23,033 nt of DNA from an uncultured Flavobacteriaceae bacterium (GTDB taxonomy: Bacteria; Bacteroidota; Bacteroidia; Flavobacteriales; Flavobacteriaceae). The position numbers and the translations under genes were made by a program. The notes below the pieces were generated by a model. That model was not told where the DNA came from. It saw only the letters and a list, made by a program, of their open reading frames with translations, and did not search any database. The DNA lies in NCBI GenBank assembly GCA_937901915.1, contig CALGUD010000094.1, forward strand, positions 1 to 23,033, written 5' to 3'. Numbering within the stretch: the stretch's first letter is position 1; each line of letters opens with the position of its first letter. Below are positions 7,239 to 14,241 of this stretch, one piece after another.

Positions 7239-7709
7239 TTAGAACTGATAACGTATACCTAGTGCTATATCCAGATCAAGGTCATCACTGTATCGATCAT
7301 TAAAACCAATTTCCGGCCTCATATCTAATGAGATTAAAAGCGGGATATCAAAATTGTATTCAATACCTATATCACCGGCAGCAAACACAAAAGTACCATT
7401 GTGATAGGGAGTATCAAAACTACCAACACCACCACCAGCACCAACATACCAGTTAAATCCGCCATCTATGTTCCATACCCATTGGTATAAGGCTGCTAAT
7501 TTAAAGGCATCAATGTCATTAGAGCTTCTCCAGCCTAAATCAAATTCTAACCGGTTATTATCTCCTATACCTCTTTGATAGGAAACTTCTGCTCCAAATC
7601 CGTCATTATCCCCAATTCTTAAACCTATTGCATTTTTTGAAATTGACTGAGCATAGCCTGCTGTAACGAAAGCTACCGCAAACATGGCAAATAAAATCAC
7701 TTTTTTCAT
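7239..7709 (-). CDS. Small outer-membrane beta-barrel protein, unknown function
   Basis: A 156-residue exported protein with a signal peptide likely cut after the GYA at 18-20. The mature chain has alternating polar and hydrophobic stretches rich in Gly, Asp and aromatic residues, consistent with about eight beta strands. It ends in GIRYQF, with a terminal Phe typical of outer-membrane barrels. There is a Gly-rich turn (GAGGGVGS, about 91-98) and several Asp-rich segments. I do not recognise a named family beyond outer-membrane-barrel-like proteins of Bacteroidota. It is a single-gene unit with its own terminator, divergent from the YdiJ-like gene across 66 bp with no clear promoter. It could serve a structural or small-ligand role; nothing in the sequence decides this. 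Confidence 0.8.
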   Translation of the reverse strand: MKKVILFAMFAVAFVTAGYAQSISKNAIGLRIGDNDGFGAEVSYQRGIGDNNRLEFDLGWRSSNDIDAFKLAALYQWVWNIDGGFNWYVGAGGGVGSFDTPYHNGTFVFAAGDIGIEYNFDIPLLISLDMRPEIGFNDRYSDDLDLDIALGIRYQF

Positions 7710-7775
7710 AGAATATAAATTTTGTTTCGTTAAGTTTAAGATATTAATTTAGGTTTTTTTCTCAATCTTATACTC

Positions 7776-10673
7776 ATGATTAATAAAAATTACACAACGA
7801 AGTTACGCAATTTACTTGAAGGTGAAATATATTTCGATAAATTATTTACCTCAATTTATGCTACTGACGCTTCTGTTTATCGAAATAAACCAATCGGTGT
7901 TGCTTACCCAAAAACTAGAAACGACATAAAATATCTTATTGAATTTGCAGCACAGAATCAAGTGCCTTTAATACCACGTGCCGGAGGTACATCATTAGCC
8001 GGGCAATGTGTAGGAGATGGGTTGGTAGTTGATATTTCAAAATACCTGAACAAAATAATAGAAATAAACACAGACGAAAAAACAATCATTGTTGAGCCCG
8101 GTGTAATCCGCGATGAGTTGAATTTATATTTAAAGCCCTACGGCTTATTTTTTGGCCCTAACACATCTACTTCCAACCGCTGCACAATAGGCGGTATGAC
8201 CGGCAATAATTCAAGTGGTACAACCTCCATAAAGTACGGCATTACACGTGATAAGGTTCTTGAAATAGAAGCATTGTTAAGTGATGGCAGTGAAGTAATT
8301 TTTAAATCACTCAATAATGATGAATTTGAAGAAAAGACTACACTTCCAACTTTAGAAGGTGATATATACAGGGCTTTGCAGGTAGAACTTGCTCCGGGGT
8401 CGGTTCAGAAAAACATTAAAGCTAATTTTCCTAAAACCCGAATACACCGAAGAAATTCGGGATATGCCATAGATGCGCTTATTCAACAAAAACCTTTTAA
8501 TCCAAAAGGGGAAGATTTTAATATTTGTAAACTCCTTACCGGAAGTGAAGGAACTCTTGCTTTTACGACTAAAATTAAGCTCCAGTTGGATGATCTGCCA
8601 CCAATACAAAGTGTGATGATTGCAGCACATTTTGATACCGTAGAAAAAGCATGCCGTGCTGTAGCTCCTTTAATGAAGCATGACTTATATACTTGCGAAA
8701 TGATGGATAAAGTGATCCTGGACTGTACGAAGGAGAATAAATCCCAACTGCCTAACCGTTTTTTTGTAGAAGGTGATCCGGCAGCCATTTTACTGCTGGA
8801 ACTGTCTGGCAATAATGCAAAGGTACTGGAAAGAAAAAGATTGAAGCTAATTAAAACTATTGAAGAAACCGGTTTAAGTTATGCATACCCAACTCTTTAT
8901 CATCATGATATTAACAAGGCTCTTGAGTTGCGTAGTGCAGGATTAGGTTTGCTTGGTAACTTAATAGGTGACAGAAAAGCTGTTGCATGCATAGAAGATA
9001 CTGCAGTTGCCTTAAGTGACCTTGCTCCATATATAGAAGAATTCACGGCTTTAATGAAAAAATATGAACAGGATGCTGTTTATTATGCACATGCCGGGGC
9101 AGGTGAACTGCACTTGCGGCCAATTCTTAATTTAAAAAAGGGTGAAGACGTTAAATTATTCAGGCAAATAACCACTGATGTTGCCCATTTAGTTAAAAAG
9201 TACAGAGGCTCTATGAGCGGGGAACACGGTGATGGAAGAGTACGCTCAGAGTTTATTGAGTTTATGATCGGGGAGGACAATTATAAAATTATACAAAGAA
9301 TAAAAGAGATTTTTGATCCGCTAAATATATTCAATCCGGGTAAGATTGTGAATCCTGTTCCCATGGATGAATCATTACGGTATGAAACGGACCGGGAAGA
9401 ACCGGAGATAGAAACTTTACTAGACTTTTCAGATTCTTGGGGGATACTCCGGGTTGCGGAAAAGTGTAATGGTAGCGGTGATTGTCGTAAAACACATTTA
9501 TCAAAAGGTGTAATGTGTCCCAGTTATCATGCCACAAAAAATGAAAAAGACACAACCAGGGCCAGGGCAAATGCACTGCGTGAATTCTTAACACATTCCG
9601 AAAAGAAAAATCGGTTTAACCATACAGAACTTAAAGAAGTCCTGGATTTATGTATAAGTTGTAAAGGCTGTAGCAGTGAATGTCCGAGTAATGTGGATGT
9701 TGCGACTCTTAAAGCCGAATTTCTGTATCAGTACCAAAAAGAAAATGGTACTTCACTCAGGGATAAAGCGTTTGCTTATAACACGAAACTGAATGCATTG
9801 TCCAGTCGTGTTTCTATGCTTTCAAACAGTGACTTTTTTGGTAATTTAATAAAAAAAATGCTTCATGTTGCAAGTGAACGAAGGCTTCCTACAGTTTCAA
9901 GTTTTAATTTTAATAAACACCTTCAAACAAAACAAAATCAATTAGTTAAAAACTGCAAAGTAATATTGTATATAGATGAATTTACCCGTTATAATGATAT
10001 TGAAATAGGTAAAGATGCAATAGACCTTTTATCGGGGTTAGGTTATGAAATTGAATTATTTTATGGTGAAAGTGGACGGACTTTTATATCAAAAGGTTTT
10101 TTGAAACAGGCAAGAAAATTGGCAAACAGGAACATTCAACAGTTAAATGAAAAAGTATCGCAGGCCTGTCCTGTAATAGGTATAGAACCTTCCGCTATCT
10201 TGTCATTCCGGGATGAGTATTTAAGAATGGCCGATGATCCTGTTGCTGCCCAGGCTGTGGCTATAAATTCTTATTTAATAGAAGAATTTCTTTCCATGGA
10301 AATTGAAAAAGGAAATATTACTTCATCTCAATTTAGTAAAGAAACCAAAGTAATTAAAATTCATTCCCATTGTCACCAAAAAGCCTTGTCTAATCAAAAA
10401 GTAACATTCGACATCCTTAATTTACCTGAAAACCATTCCGTTACCATCATAAATTCAGGCTGTTGCGGAATGGCCGGATCATTTGGGTATGAAAAAGAAC
10501 ACTATGATGTAAGCATGCAGATAGGAGAGTTGCAACTTTTCCCATCTATCAGAAAATCGGATAAGGATACTATTATAACTGCAAACGGAACAAGCTGCAG
10601 GCATCAGATATTTGACGGCACAGAAATAGTAGCAAAACATCCGGTGACCATTTTGAAGGAAGCGCTTGTTTAA
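7776..10673 (+). CDS. FAD and Fe-S D-2-hydroxyacid dehydrogenase, YdiJ-like
   Basis: A large two-part oxidoreductase of 965 residues. Residues about 38-275 form the FAD-binding PCMH-type domain (PRAGGTSLAGQ at 67-77, GNNSSGTTS at 143-151). Residues about 278-525 form the FAD-oxidase C-terminal domain, with AHAGAGELHLRP (438-449), SGEHGDGRVR (481-490) and FNPGKIVNP (519-527). A ferredoxin-like domain follows, with Cys564, Cys570 and Cys581 and then the cluster Cys626, Cys629, Cys632 and Cys636. The C-terminal part resembles the GlpC/CCG region. The second CCG unit is intact (Cys866, Cys896-Cys897, Cys941), while the first lacks its cysteines (SGR near 766-768, EPSA at 804-807). The architecture fits YdiJ-type D-2-hydroxyglutarate or D-lactate dehydrogenases that pass electrons to quinones. 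The exact substrate is not decided. No partner gene is adjacent. Confidence 0.92.
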   Translation: MINKNYTTKLRNLLEGEIYFDKLFTSIYATDASVYRNKPIGVAYPKTRNDIKYLIEFAAQNQVPLIPRAGGTSLAGQCVGDGLVVDISKYLNKIIEINTDEKTIIVEPGVIRDELNLYLKPYGLFFGPNTSTSNRCTIGGMTGNNSSGTTSIKYGITRDKVLEIEALLSDGSEVIFKSLNNDEFEEKTTLPTLEGDIYRALQVELAPGSVQKNIKANFPKTRIHRRNSGYAIDALIQQKPFNPKGEDFNICKLLTGSEGTLAFTTKIKLQLDDLPPIQSVMIAAHFDTVEKACRAVAPLMKHDLYTCEMMDKVILDCTKENKSQLPNRFFVEGDPAAILLLELSGNNAKVLERKRLKLIKTIEETGLSYAYPTLYHHDINKALELRSAGLGLLGNLIGDRKAVACIEDTAVALSDLAPYIEEFTALMKKYEQDAVYYAHAGAGELHLRPILNLKKGEDVKLFRQITTDVAHLVKKYRGSMSGEHGDGRVRSEFIEFMIGEDNYKIIQRIKEIFDPLNIFNPGKIVNPVPMDESLRYETDREEPEIETLLDFSDSWGILRVAEKCNGSGDCRKTHLSKGVMCPSYHATKNEKDTTRARANALREFLTHSEKKNRFNHTELKEVLDLCISCKGCSSECPSNVDVATLKAEFLYQYQKENGTSLRDKAFAYNTKLNALSSRVSMLSNSDFFGNLIKKMLHVASERRLPTVSSFNFNKHLQTKQNQLVKNCKVILYIDEFTRYNDIEIGKDAIDLLSGLGYEIELFYGESGRTFISKGFLKQARKLANRNIQQLNEKVSQACPVIGIEPSAILSFRDEYLRMADDPVAAQAVAINSYLIEEFLSMEIEKGNITSSQFSKETKVIKIHSHCHQKALSNQKVTFDILNLPENHSVTIINSGCCGMAGSFGYEKEHYDVSMQIGELQLFPSIRKSDKDTIITANGTSCRHQIFDGTEIVAKHPVTILKEALV

Positions 10674-10677
10674 TTAT

Positions 10678-10698
10678 GAATGCAGAATGTAGAATGCA
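10678..10698. repeat. Heptamer block GAATGYA x3
   Basis: GAATGCA (10678-10684), GAATGTA (10685-10691) and GAATGCA (10692-10698) are perfectly in phase. The block starts 5 bp after the YdiJ-like stop codon. Confidence 0.85.
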
Positions 10699-10741
10699 GA
10701 TTTGAGAGGGATGTTCATGTGATTTATGGGGACTAGAGATG

Positions 10742-10762
10742 CAAGACTCAAGATTCAAGACT
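10742..10762. repeat. Heptamer block CAAGAYT x3
   Basis: CAAGACT (10742-10748), CAAGATT (10749-10755) and CAAGACT (10756-10762). The core AAGAC recurs at 10886-10913 and, inverted, at 16682-16711. Confidence 0.85.
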
Positions 10763-10774
10763 GGAGTGTATAGT

Positions 10775-10806
10775 AATAACTTAATAACACAATAACTGAA
10801 TAACTT
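10775..10806. repeat. Octamer block AATAACNN x4
   Basis: AATAACTT (10775-10782), AATAACAC (10783-10790), AATAACTG (10791-10798) and AATAACTT (10799-10806). The six core bases are identical in all four units and the last two vary. The word recurs at 10999-11022. Confidence 0.88.
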
Positions 10807-10854
10807 TATTATACCGATCGTTATAATTCTTTTAAGTGTCACCAAAAATCAATC

Positions 10855-10871
10855 CTCCCCCTTAGGGGGAG
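10855..10871. repeat. C5/G5 hairpin with a second G5 arm
   Basis: CTCCCCC (10855-10861) pairs perfectly with GGGGGAG (10865-10871) around a TTA loop. A second arm, AGGGGG at 10876-10881, could instead pair with CCCCCT (10857-10862), so two exclusive hairpins are possible. No T tract follows, so it is not a canonical terminator. It may be a copy of a dispersed intergenic element. Confidence 0.65.
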
Positions 10872-10885
10872 CTAGAGGGGGCCTT

Positions 10886-10913
10886 AAGACCAAAGACACA
10901 AGACACAAGACTA
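10886..10913. repeat. Heptamer block AAGACNN x4
   Basis: AAGACCA (10886-10892), AAGACAC (10893-10899 and 10900-10906) and AAGACTA (10907-10913). It is closely similar, in reverse complement, to the GTCTTNN block at 16682-16711. Confidence 0.88.
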
Positions 10914-10927
10914 AAACTACTCGTCCC

Positions 10928-10960
10928 ATTAACAATTAACAAATATCCGTAAATCAGTGG
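10928..10960. repeat. Heptamer pair ATTAACA and octamer pair
   Basis: ATTAACA occurs twice (10928-10934, 10935-10941). After three bases it is followed by two related octamers, ATCCGTAA (10945-10952) and ATCAGTGG (10953-10960). The 12-base core of the first pair recurs inverted near 16547-16558. Confidence 0.6.
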
Positions 10961-10998
10961 CAATTAAATTTCAAGCCATAAACTAAGGGCCGAATCCC

Positions 10999-11032
10999 CA
11001 ATAACTCAATAACTCAATAACCCAATTAACTT
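10999..11032. repeat. Octamer block CAATAACY x3
   Basis: CAATAACT (10999-11006 and 11007-11014) and CAATAACC (11015-11022) are followed by a diverged CAATTAACTT (11023-11032). The block ends 12 bp before the aroC -33 element. Confidence 0.85.
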
Positions 11033-11043
11033 AAAATATAATT

Positions 11044-11073
11044 TTTGTTTCTCTTATTTAAAAATTACTTTTG
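11044..11073 (+). promoter_or_regulatory. Bacteroidota-type promoter of the aroC operon
   Basis: TTTG (11044-11047) and TACTTTTG (11066-11073) are separated by 18 bp, matching TTTG/TAnnTTTG. The -7 element ends 15 bp before the ATG at 11089. It overlaps an upstream in-frame TTG (11071), which argues against that TTG being the start codon. Confidence 0.8.
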
Positions 11074-11088
11074 TTTAAAACAAAATAT

Positions 11089-12153
11089 ATGGCTGGAAAT
11101 TCCTTTGGAACACTTTTCAAAGTAACCACTTTCGGAGAATCACACGGAGAAGCTTTAGGAGGCATTATTGACGGATGCCCTGCAGGAATAGAATTAGATT
11201 TAAACGCTGTTCAGGTTGATCTGAGCAGGAGAAAACCCGGGCAATCCTCAATTGTAACACAAAGAAAAGAAGCGGATGAAGTTAAATTCCTTTCGGGTAT
11301 TTTTGAAAATAAAACGACAGGCACTTCCATAGGTTTTATTGTAGAGAATACAAACCAGAAATCACACGATTATTCGCATATAAAAGACAGCTACAGGCCT
11401 TCACATGCCGATTATACCTATGATCAGAAATATGGATTTCGCGATTACCGGGGAGGCGGACGAAGCTCTGCACGTGAAACTGTGTGTAGGGTAGTGGCCG
11501 GCGCCATTGCCAAACAATTACTGAAAGATGTAAAGATAAATGCATTTGTTTCATCGGTGGGAGAAATGCATCTTGAAACACCGTACCAACAGCTCGACCT
11601 TTCAAATGCAGAAAAAAATGCAGTAAGATGCCCCGATAGTGAGATGGCTTCGAGAATGGAAGCCTATATTAAAGAAATAAAGAAAAAAGGGGATACCGTT
11701 GGTGGTGTTGTAACCTGCGTAATCCAAAATGTACCTGTGGGACTGGGTGAGCCGGTTTTTGATAAACTTCATGCTGAGTTGGGCAAAGCAATGTTGTCCA
11801 TAAATGCAGTTAAAGGTTTTGAGTACGGAAGCGGTTTTAAAGGCTGTGAGATGAAAGGAAGTGAGCATAACGATACATTTAATACAGACGGAACTACCAA
11901 AACGAACTACAGCGGTGGTGTACAGGGAGGTATTAGCAATGGGATGGATATATATTTCAGGGTAGCTTTTAAGCCTGTAGCAACCTTAATACAATCCTAT
12001 GAAACCATTGATAAGGAAAGAAAAGTAGTTCAGATGCAGGGAAAAGGCCGGCACGACCCATGTGTAGTACCACGTGCTGTACCCATAGTAGAAGCTATGG
12101 CTGCTTTGGTACTTGCAGATTATTATTTACTAAATAAAGTTTCAAAAATTTAG
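11089..12153 (+). CDS. aroC: Chorismate synthase
   Basis: AroC converts EPSP to chorismate, the last step of the shikimate pathway, using reduced FMN in the cytoplasm. From the ATG at 11089 the protein has 354 residues, a normal length, and opens with MAGNSFGTLF. Signature regions are FGESHG (15-20, His19), RPSHADYT (103-110) with the catalytic-type His106, RGGGRSSARET (121-131) and, near the C-terminus, GRHDPCVVPRAVP. The frame is open to a TTG at 11071, but that codon sits in the promoter -7 element, so ATG 11089 is preferred. It is the first gene of a probable four-gene operon; the symporter gene follows after 6 bp. The short leader shows no attenuator or riboswitch. Confidence 0.97.
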   Translation: MAGNSFGTLFKVTTFGESHGEALGGIIDGCPAGIELDLNAVQVDLSRRKPGQSSIVTQRKEADEVKFLSGIFENKTTGTSIGFIVENTNQKSHDYSHIKDSYRPSHADYTYDQKYGFRDYRGGGRSSARETVCRVVAGAIAKQLLKDVKINAFVSSVGEMHLETPYQQLDLSNAEKNAVRCPDSEMASRMEAYIKEIKKKGDTVGGVVTCVIQNVPVGLGEPVFDKLHAELGKAMLSINAVKGFEYGSGFKGCEMKGSEHNDTFNTDGTTKTNYSGGVQGGISNGMDIYFRVAFKPVATLIQSYETIDKERKVVQMQGKGRHDPCVVPRAVPIVEAMAALVLADYYLLNKVSKI

Positions 12154-12159
12154 AATTAC

Positions 12160-13464
12160 ATGAAAAAACTTGCGCTTCATTGGCAAATAATGTTAGGAAT
12201 GGTAATTGGGGTAATTTTTGCCTTAATAATGACGCGTTTTGAATGGGGTCCTCAATTTGTAACGGATTGGATAAAACCTTTTGGTAATATATTTATTAAT
12301 GCCCTTAAACTAATAGCAGTTCCCCTGATTCTAGCCTCCTTAATAAAAGGGATTTCAGATTTAAAAGATATCTCCAAGCTCTCTAAAATGGGAGGGAGGA
12401 CTATTATTACCTATGTAATTACTACAATTATTGCTGTTTCCATAGGTCTTGGAATTGTAAATGTTATAAAGCCGGGAGGATCTATTACTGAAGATACCCG
12501 GAATGATCTTATAGAAAGTTACAGTGGTGATGCCAATACACGTATAGCTCAAGCAGAAAAACAAAAAGAATCCGGTCCGTTACAAGCACTGGAAGACCTG
12601 GTGCCCGAAAATATTTTCTTTGCTGCCAGTGATAATGGCAATATGTTACAAGTTATTTTCTTTGCCATTTTGTTCGGTATTGGGCTTATTTTAATCCCGG
12701 AAGAAAAGTCAAAACCGGTAAAAGACTTTTTTGATGGTTTTAATGAAGTAATATTAAAGCTTATTGATTTTATTATGTTAGCTGCGCCTTATGGAGTGTT
12801 TGCCCTGTTAGCTGCACTGGTAGTTGAAGCCCCCAGCACCGATTTGTTTAAAGCATTGGGAATGTATGCCATTAGTGTATTAATAGGGCTGATGTTGATG
12901 ATGGTAGTCTATACACTTATAGTCTTTGTGTTTACTGGAAAGAAACCAGGATTCTTTTTTAATGGCATATCACCGGCACAGCTTTTGGCTTTTTCTACCA
13001 GCTCCAGTGCTGCAACCTTGCCTGTAACTATGGAAAGAGTAGAAGAGCACCTGGGGGTTGATGAAGAAGTAACCTCATTTGTTTTACCCATAGGTGCTAC
13101 CATTAATATGGACGGTACCAGCCTATACCAGGCCGTGGCGGCTGTTTTTATAGCACAGGCATTTGGTATGGACCTCAGTTTTGGTACTCAAATGGGAATA
13201 ATTGCTACTGCAACCCTGGCTTCAATAGGCAGTGCAGCGGTACCGGGTGCAGGTATGGTTATGCTTGTTATTGTACTGGCACAGGCAGGTATTCCGGAAG
13301 CAGGGCTCGCCCTGATTTTTGCCATAGACAGGCCACTTGATATGTGCAGAACTGTGGTGAATGTTACCGGAGATGCTGCTGTTGCAATGATGGTAGCAAA
13401 GTCAATTGACAAACTACACGATCCTGAAATAAAGGGATGGGACGATCATTACCCTAAGAAATAA
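12160..13464 (+). CDS. Glutamate/dicarboxylate:cation symporter (DAACS family)
   Basis: A 434-residue inner-membrane transporter of the GltP/DctA family, which imports acidic amino acids or C4-dicarboxylates with H+ or Na+. The eight helices and two re-entrant hairpins are recognisable. Key signatures are the serine-rich hairpin 1 tip STSSSAATLP (279-288), NMDGT (316-320), hairpin 2 GSAAVPGAGM (357-366) and the helix 8 motif DMCRTVVNVTGD (394-405). Asp394, Arg397, Thr398, Asn401 and Asp405 match the substrate and sodium ligands known from archaeal GltPh. Arg397 points to an acidic substrate rather than a neutral one. An acidic, polar loop (108-150) is longer than in GltPh. It is co-directional with aroC (6-bp gap) and the hydrolase (4-bp gap). 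Glutamate versus dicarboxylate is not resolved. Confidence 0.94.
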   Translation: MKKLALHWQIMLGMVIGVIFALIMTRFEWGPQFVTDWIKPFGNIFINALKLIAVPLILASLIKGISDLKDISKLSKMGGRTIITYVITTIIAVSIGLGIVNVIKPGGSITEDTRNDLIESYSGDANTRIAQAEKQKESGPLQALEDLVPENIFFAASDNGNMLQVIFFAILFGIGLILIPEEKSKPVKDFFDGFNEVILKLIDFIMLAAPYGVFALLAALVVEAPSTDLFKALGMYAISVLIGLMLMMVVYTLIVFVFTGKKPGFFFNGISPAQLLAFSTSSSAATLPVTMERVEEHLGVDEEVTSFVLPIGATINMDGTSLYQAVAAVFIAQAFGMDLSFGTQMGIIATATLASIGSAAVPGAGMVMLVIVLAQAGIPEAGLALIFAIDRPLDMCRTVVNVTGDAAVAMMVAKSIDKLHDPEIKGWDDHYPKK

Positions 13465-13468
13465 TAAA

Positions 13469-14209
13469 ATGATAACCTATTTACAGGAAAAGTTTATATT
13501 TCTGAGTGAAGAATTATCGCAAGACCATCAATTTAATTTTAAAACCAGGTTCAAAGAGTTGTTCCTGAAAGCTGAAGATGGCGCAGTACTACACGGCATT
13601 CATTTTAAGCAGGAAGATTCAAAAGGAATTATACTCTACTTTCATGGGAATAAAGCATCCGTCGATCACTGGGGTCATTGGGGAGAGCATATAGCCTCAA
13701 GGTTTCAGCATGATGTAGTAGTAATGGATTATCGCGGATATGGAAAGAGCAGAGGAGGGCGCTCTTTTGAAAAAATGTTGGCAGATAGTTTACTATTTTA
13801 TTCCTATTGTCAGCAATTCTTTACTGAAGATAAGATTATTCTTTTTGGGAGATCACTGGGCGGAGCTTTTGCATCACATACAGCCCTTTTTACTAATCCT
13901 AAAAAATTGATATTTGAATCTACCTTTACAGACATACTGGAAATAGCCCAAACGAAGTTTTGGTGGCTTCCTGTCAGCCTTTTGCTCAAATACCCTTTCC
14001 AAAATAAAAATAATATACAGCGTATTTATCATGAAACCCACATTATACATGGTACAAGAGATTCTTTAGTAAAATATGCGCATGGCAAAGAACTCTACAG
14101 AATATCGGGAAGTTCTAAAAAAGAGCTATATCCTATTGAAGGTGGGGCACATAATGATTTAGGCAATTACAACATTTATTTCAAGGCTTTAGATGATATT
14201 TTAAAATAA
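13469..14209 (+). CDS. Alpha/beta hydrolase (ABHD13/BEM46-like)
   Basis: A 246-residue cytoplasmic or membrane-associated serine hydrolase. The oxyanion motif HGN is at 59-61, the nucleophile elbow GRSLGG at 127-132 (Ser129), the acid is probably Asp198 in HGTRDSLV (194-201), and the catalytic His228 is in GGAHND (225-230). DYRGYGKS (87-94) is typical of the BEM46/ABHD13 and FrsA-like groups. The N-terminal 30 residues are not clearly a signal peptide. Its start follows the symporter stop codon by 4 bp, so it is very probably co-transcribed. Substrates of this group are mostly unknown; esterase or peptidase activity is possible. The catalytic triad is complete. Confidence 0.9.
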   Translation: MITYLQEKFIFLSEELSQDHQFNFKTRFKELFLKAEDGAVLHGIHFKQEDSKGIILYFHGNKASVDHWGHWGEHIASRFQHDVVVMDYRGYGKSRGGRSFEKMLADSLLFYSYCQQFFTEDKIILFGRSLGGAFASHTALFTNPKKLIFESTFTDILEIAQTKFWWLPVSLLLKYPFQNKNNIQRIYHETHIIHGTRDSLVKYAHGKELYRISGSSKKELYPIEGGAHNDLGNYNIYFKALDDILK

Positions 14210-14241
14210 AAAATTATATTGCTTTACCTAAAGCTAATATT

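Larger units (their letters stand above)
10674..11043. repeat. Intergenic mosaic of short tandem words
   Basis: This 370-bp gap has no supported gene. About half of it is made of consecutive short tandem blocks of 7-bp or 8-bp degenerate words, each block using a different word; the main blocks are listed separately. Between them lie a C5/G5 hairpin (10855-10871) and unstructured A/T-rich sequence. A minus-strand open frame through 10573-10845 reads these repeats and overlaps the YdiJ-like gene; I do not regard it as coding. Confidence 0.7.

Noticed and set aside
7710..7775. Promoters in the divergent gap between the barrel protein and the YdiJ-like gene
   Set aside because: Only partial matches to TAnnTTTG were seen on either strand, so no element is called although promoters must exist here.
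10573..10845. A 90-codon minus-strand open frame at the end of the YdiJ-like gene
   Set aside because: Half overlaps the real gene in antisense and the rest is translated heptamer and octamer repeats, with no recognisable protein character.
10678..11032. CRISPR array
   Set aside because: Units are 7-8 bp, directly adjacent and change word between blocks; there are no 25-40 bp repeats, no unique spacers and no cas genes.
11071..11088. Upstream TTG start for chorismate synthase adding six residues
   Set aside because: The TTG is part of the promoter -7 element, and family members begin at MAGNSFG, matching ATG 11089.
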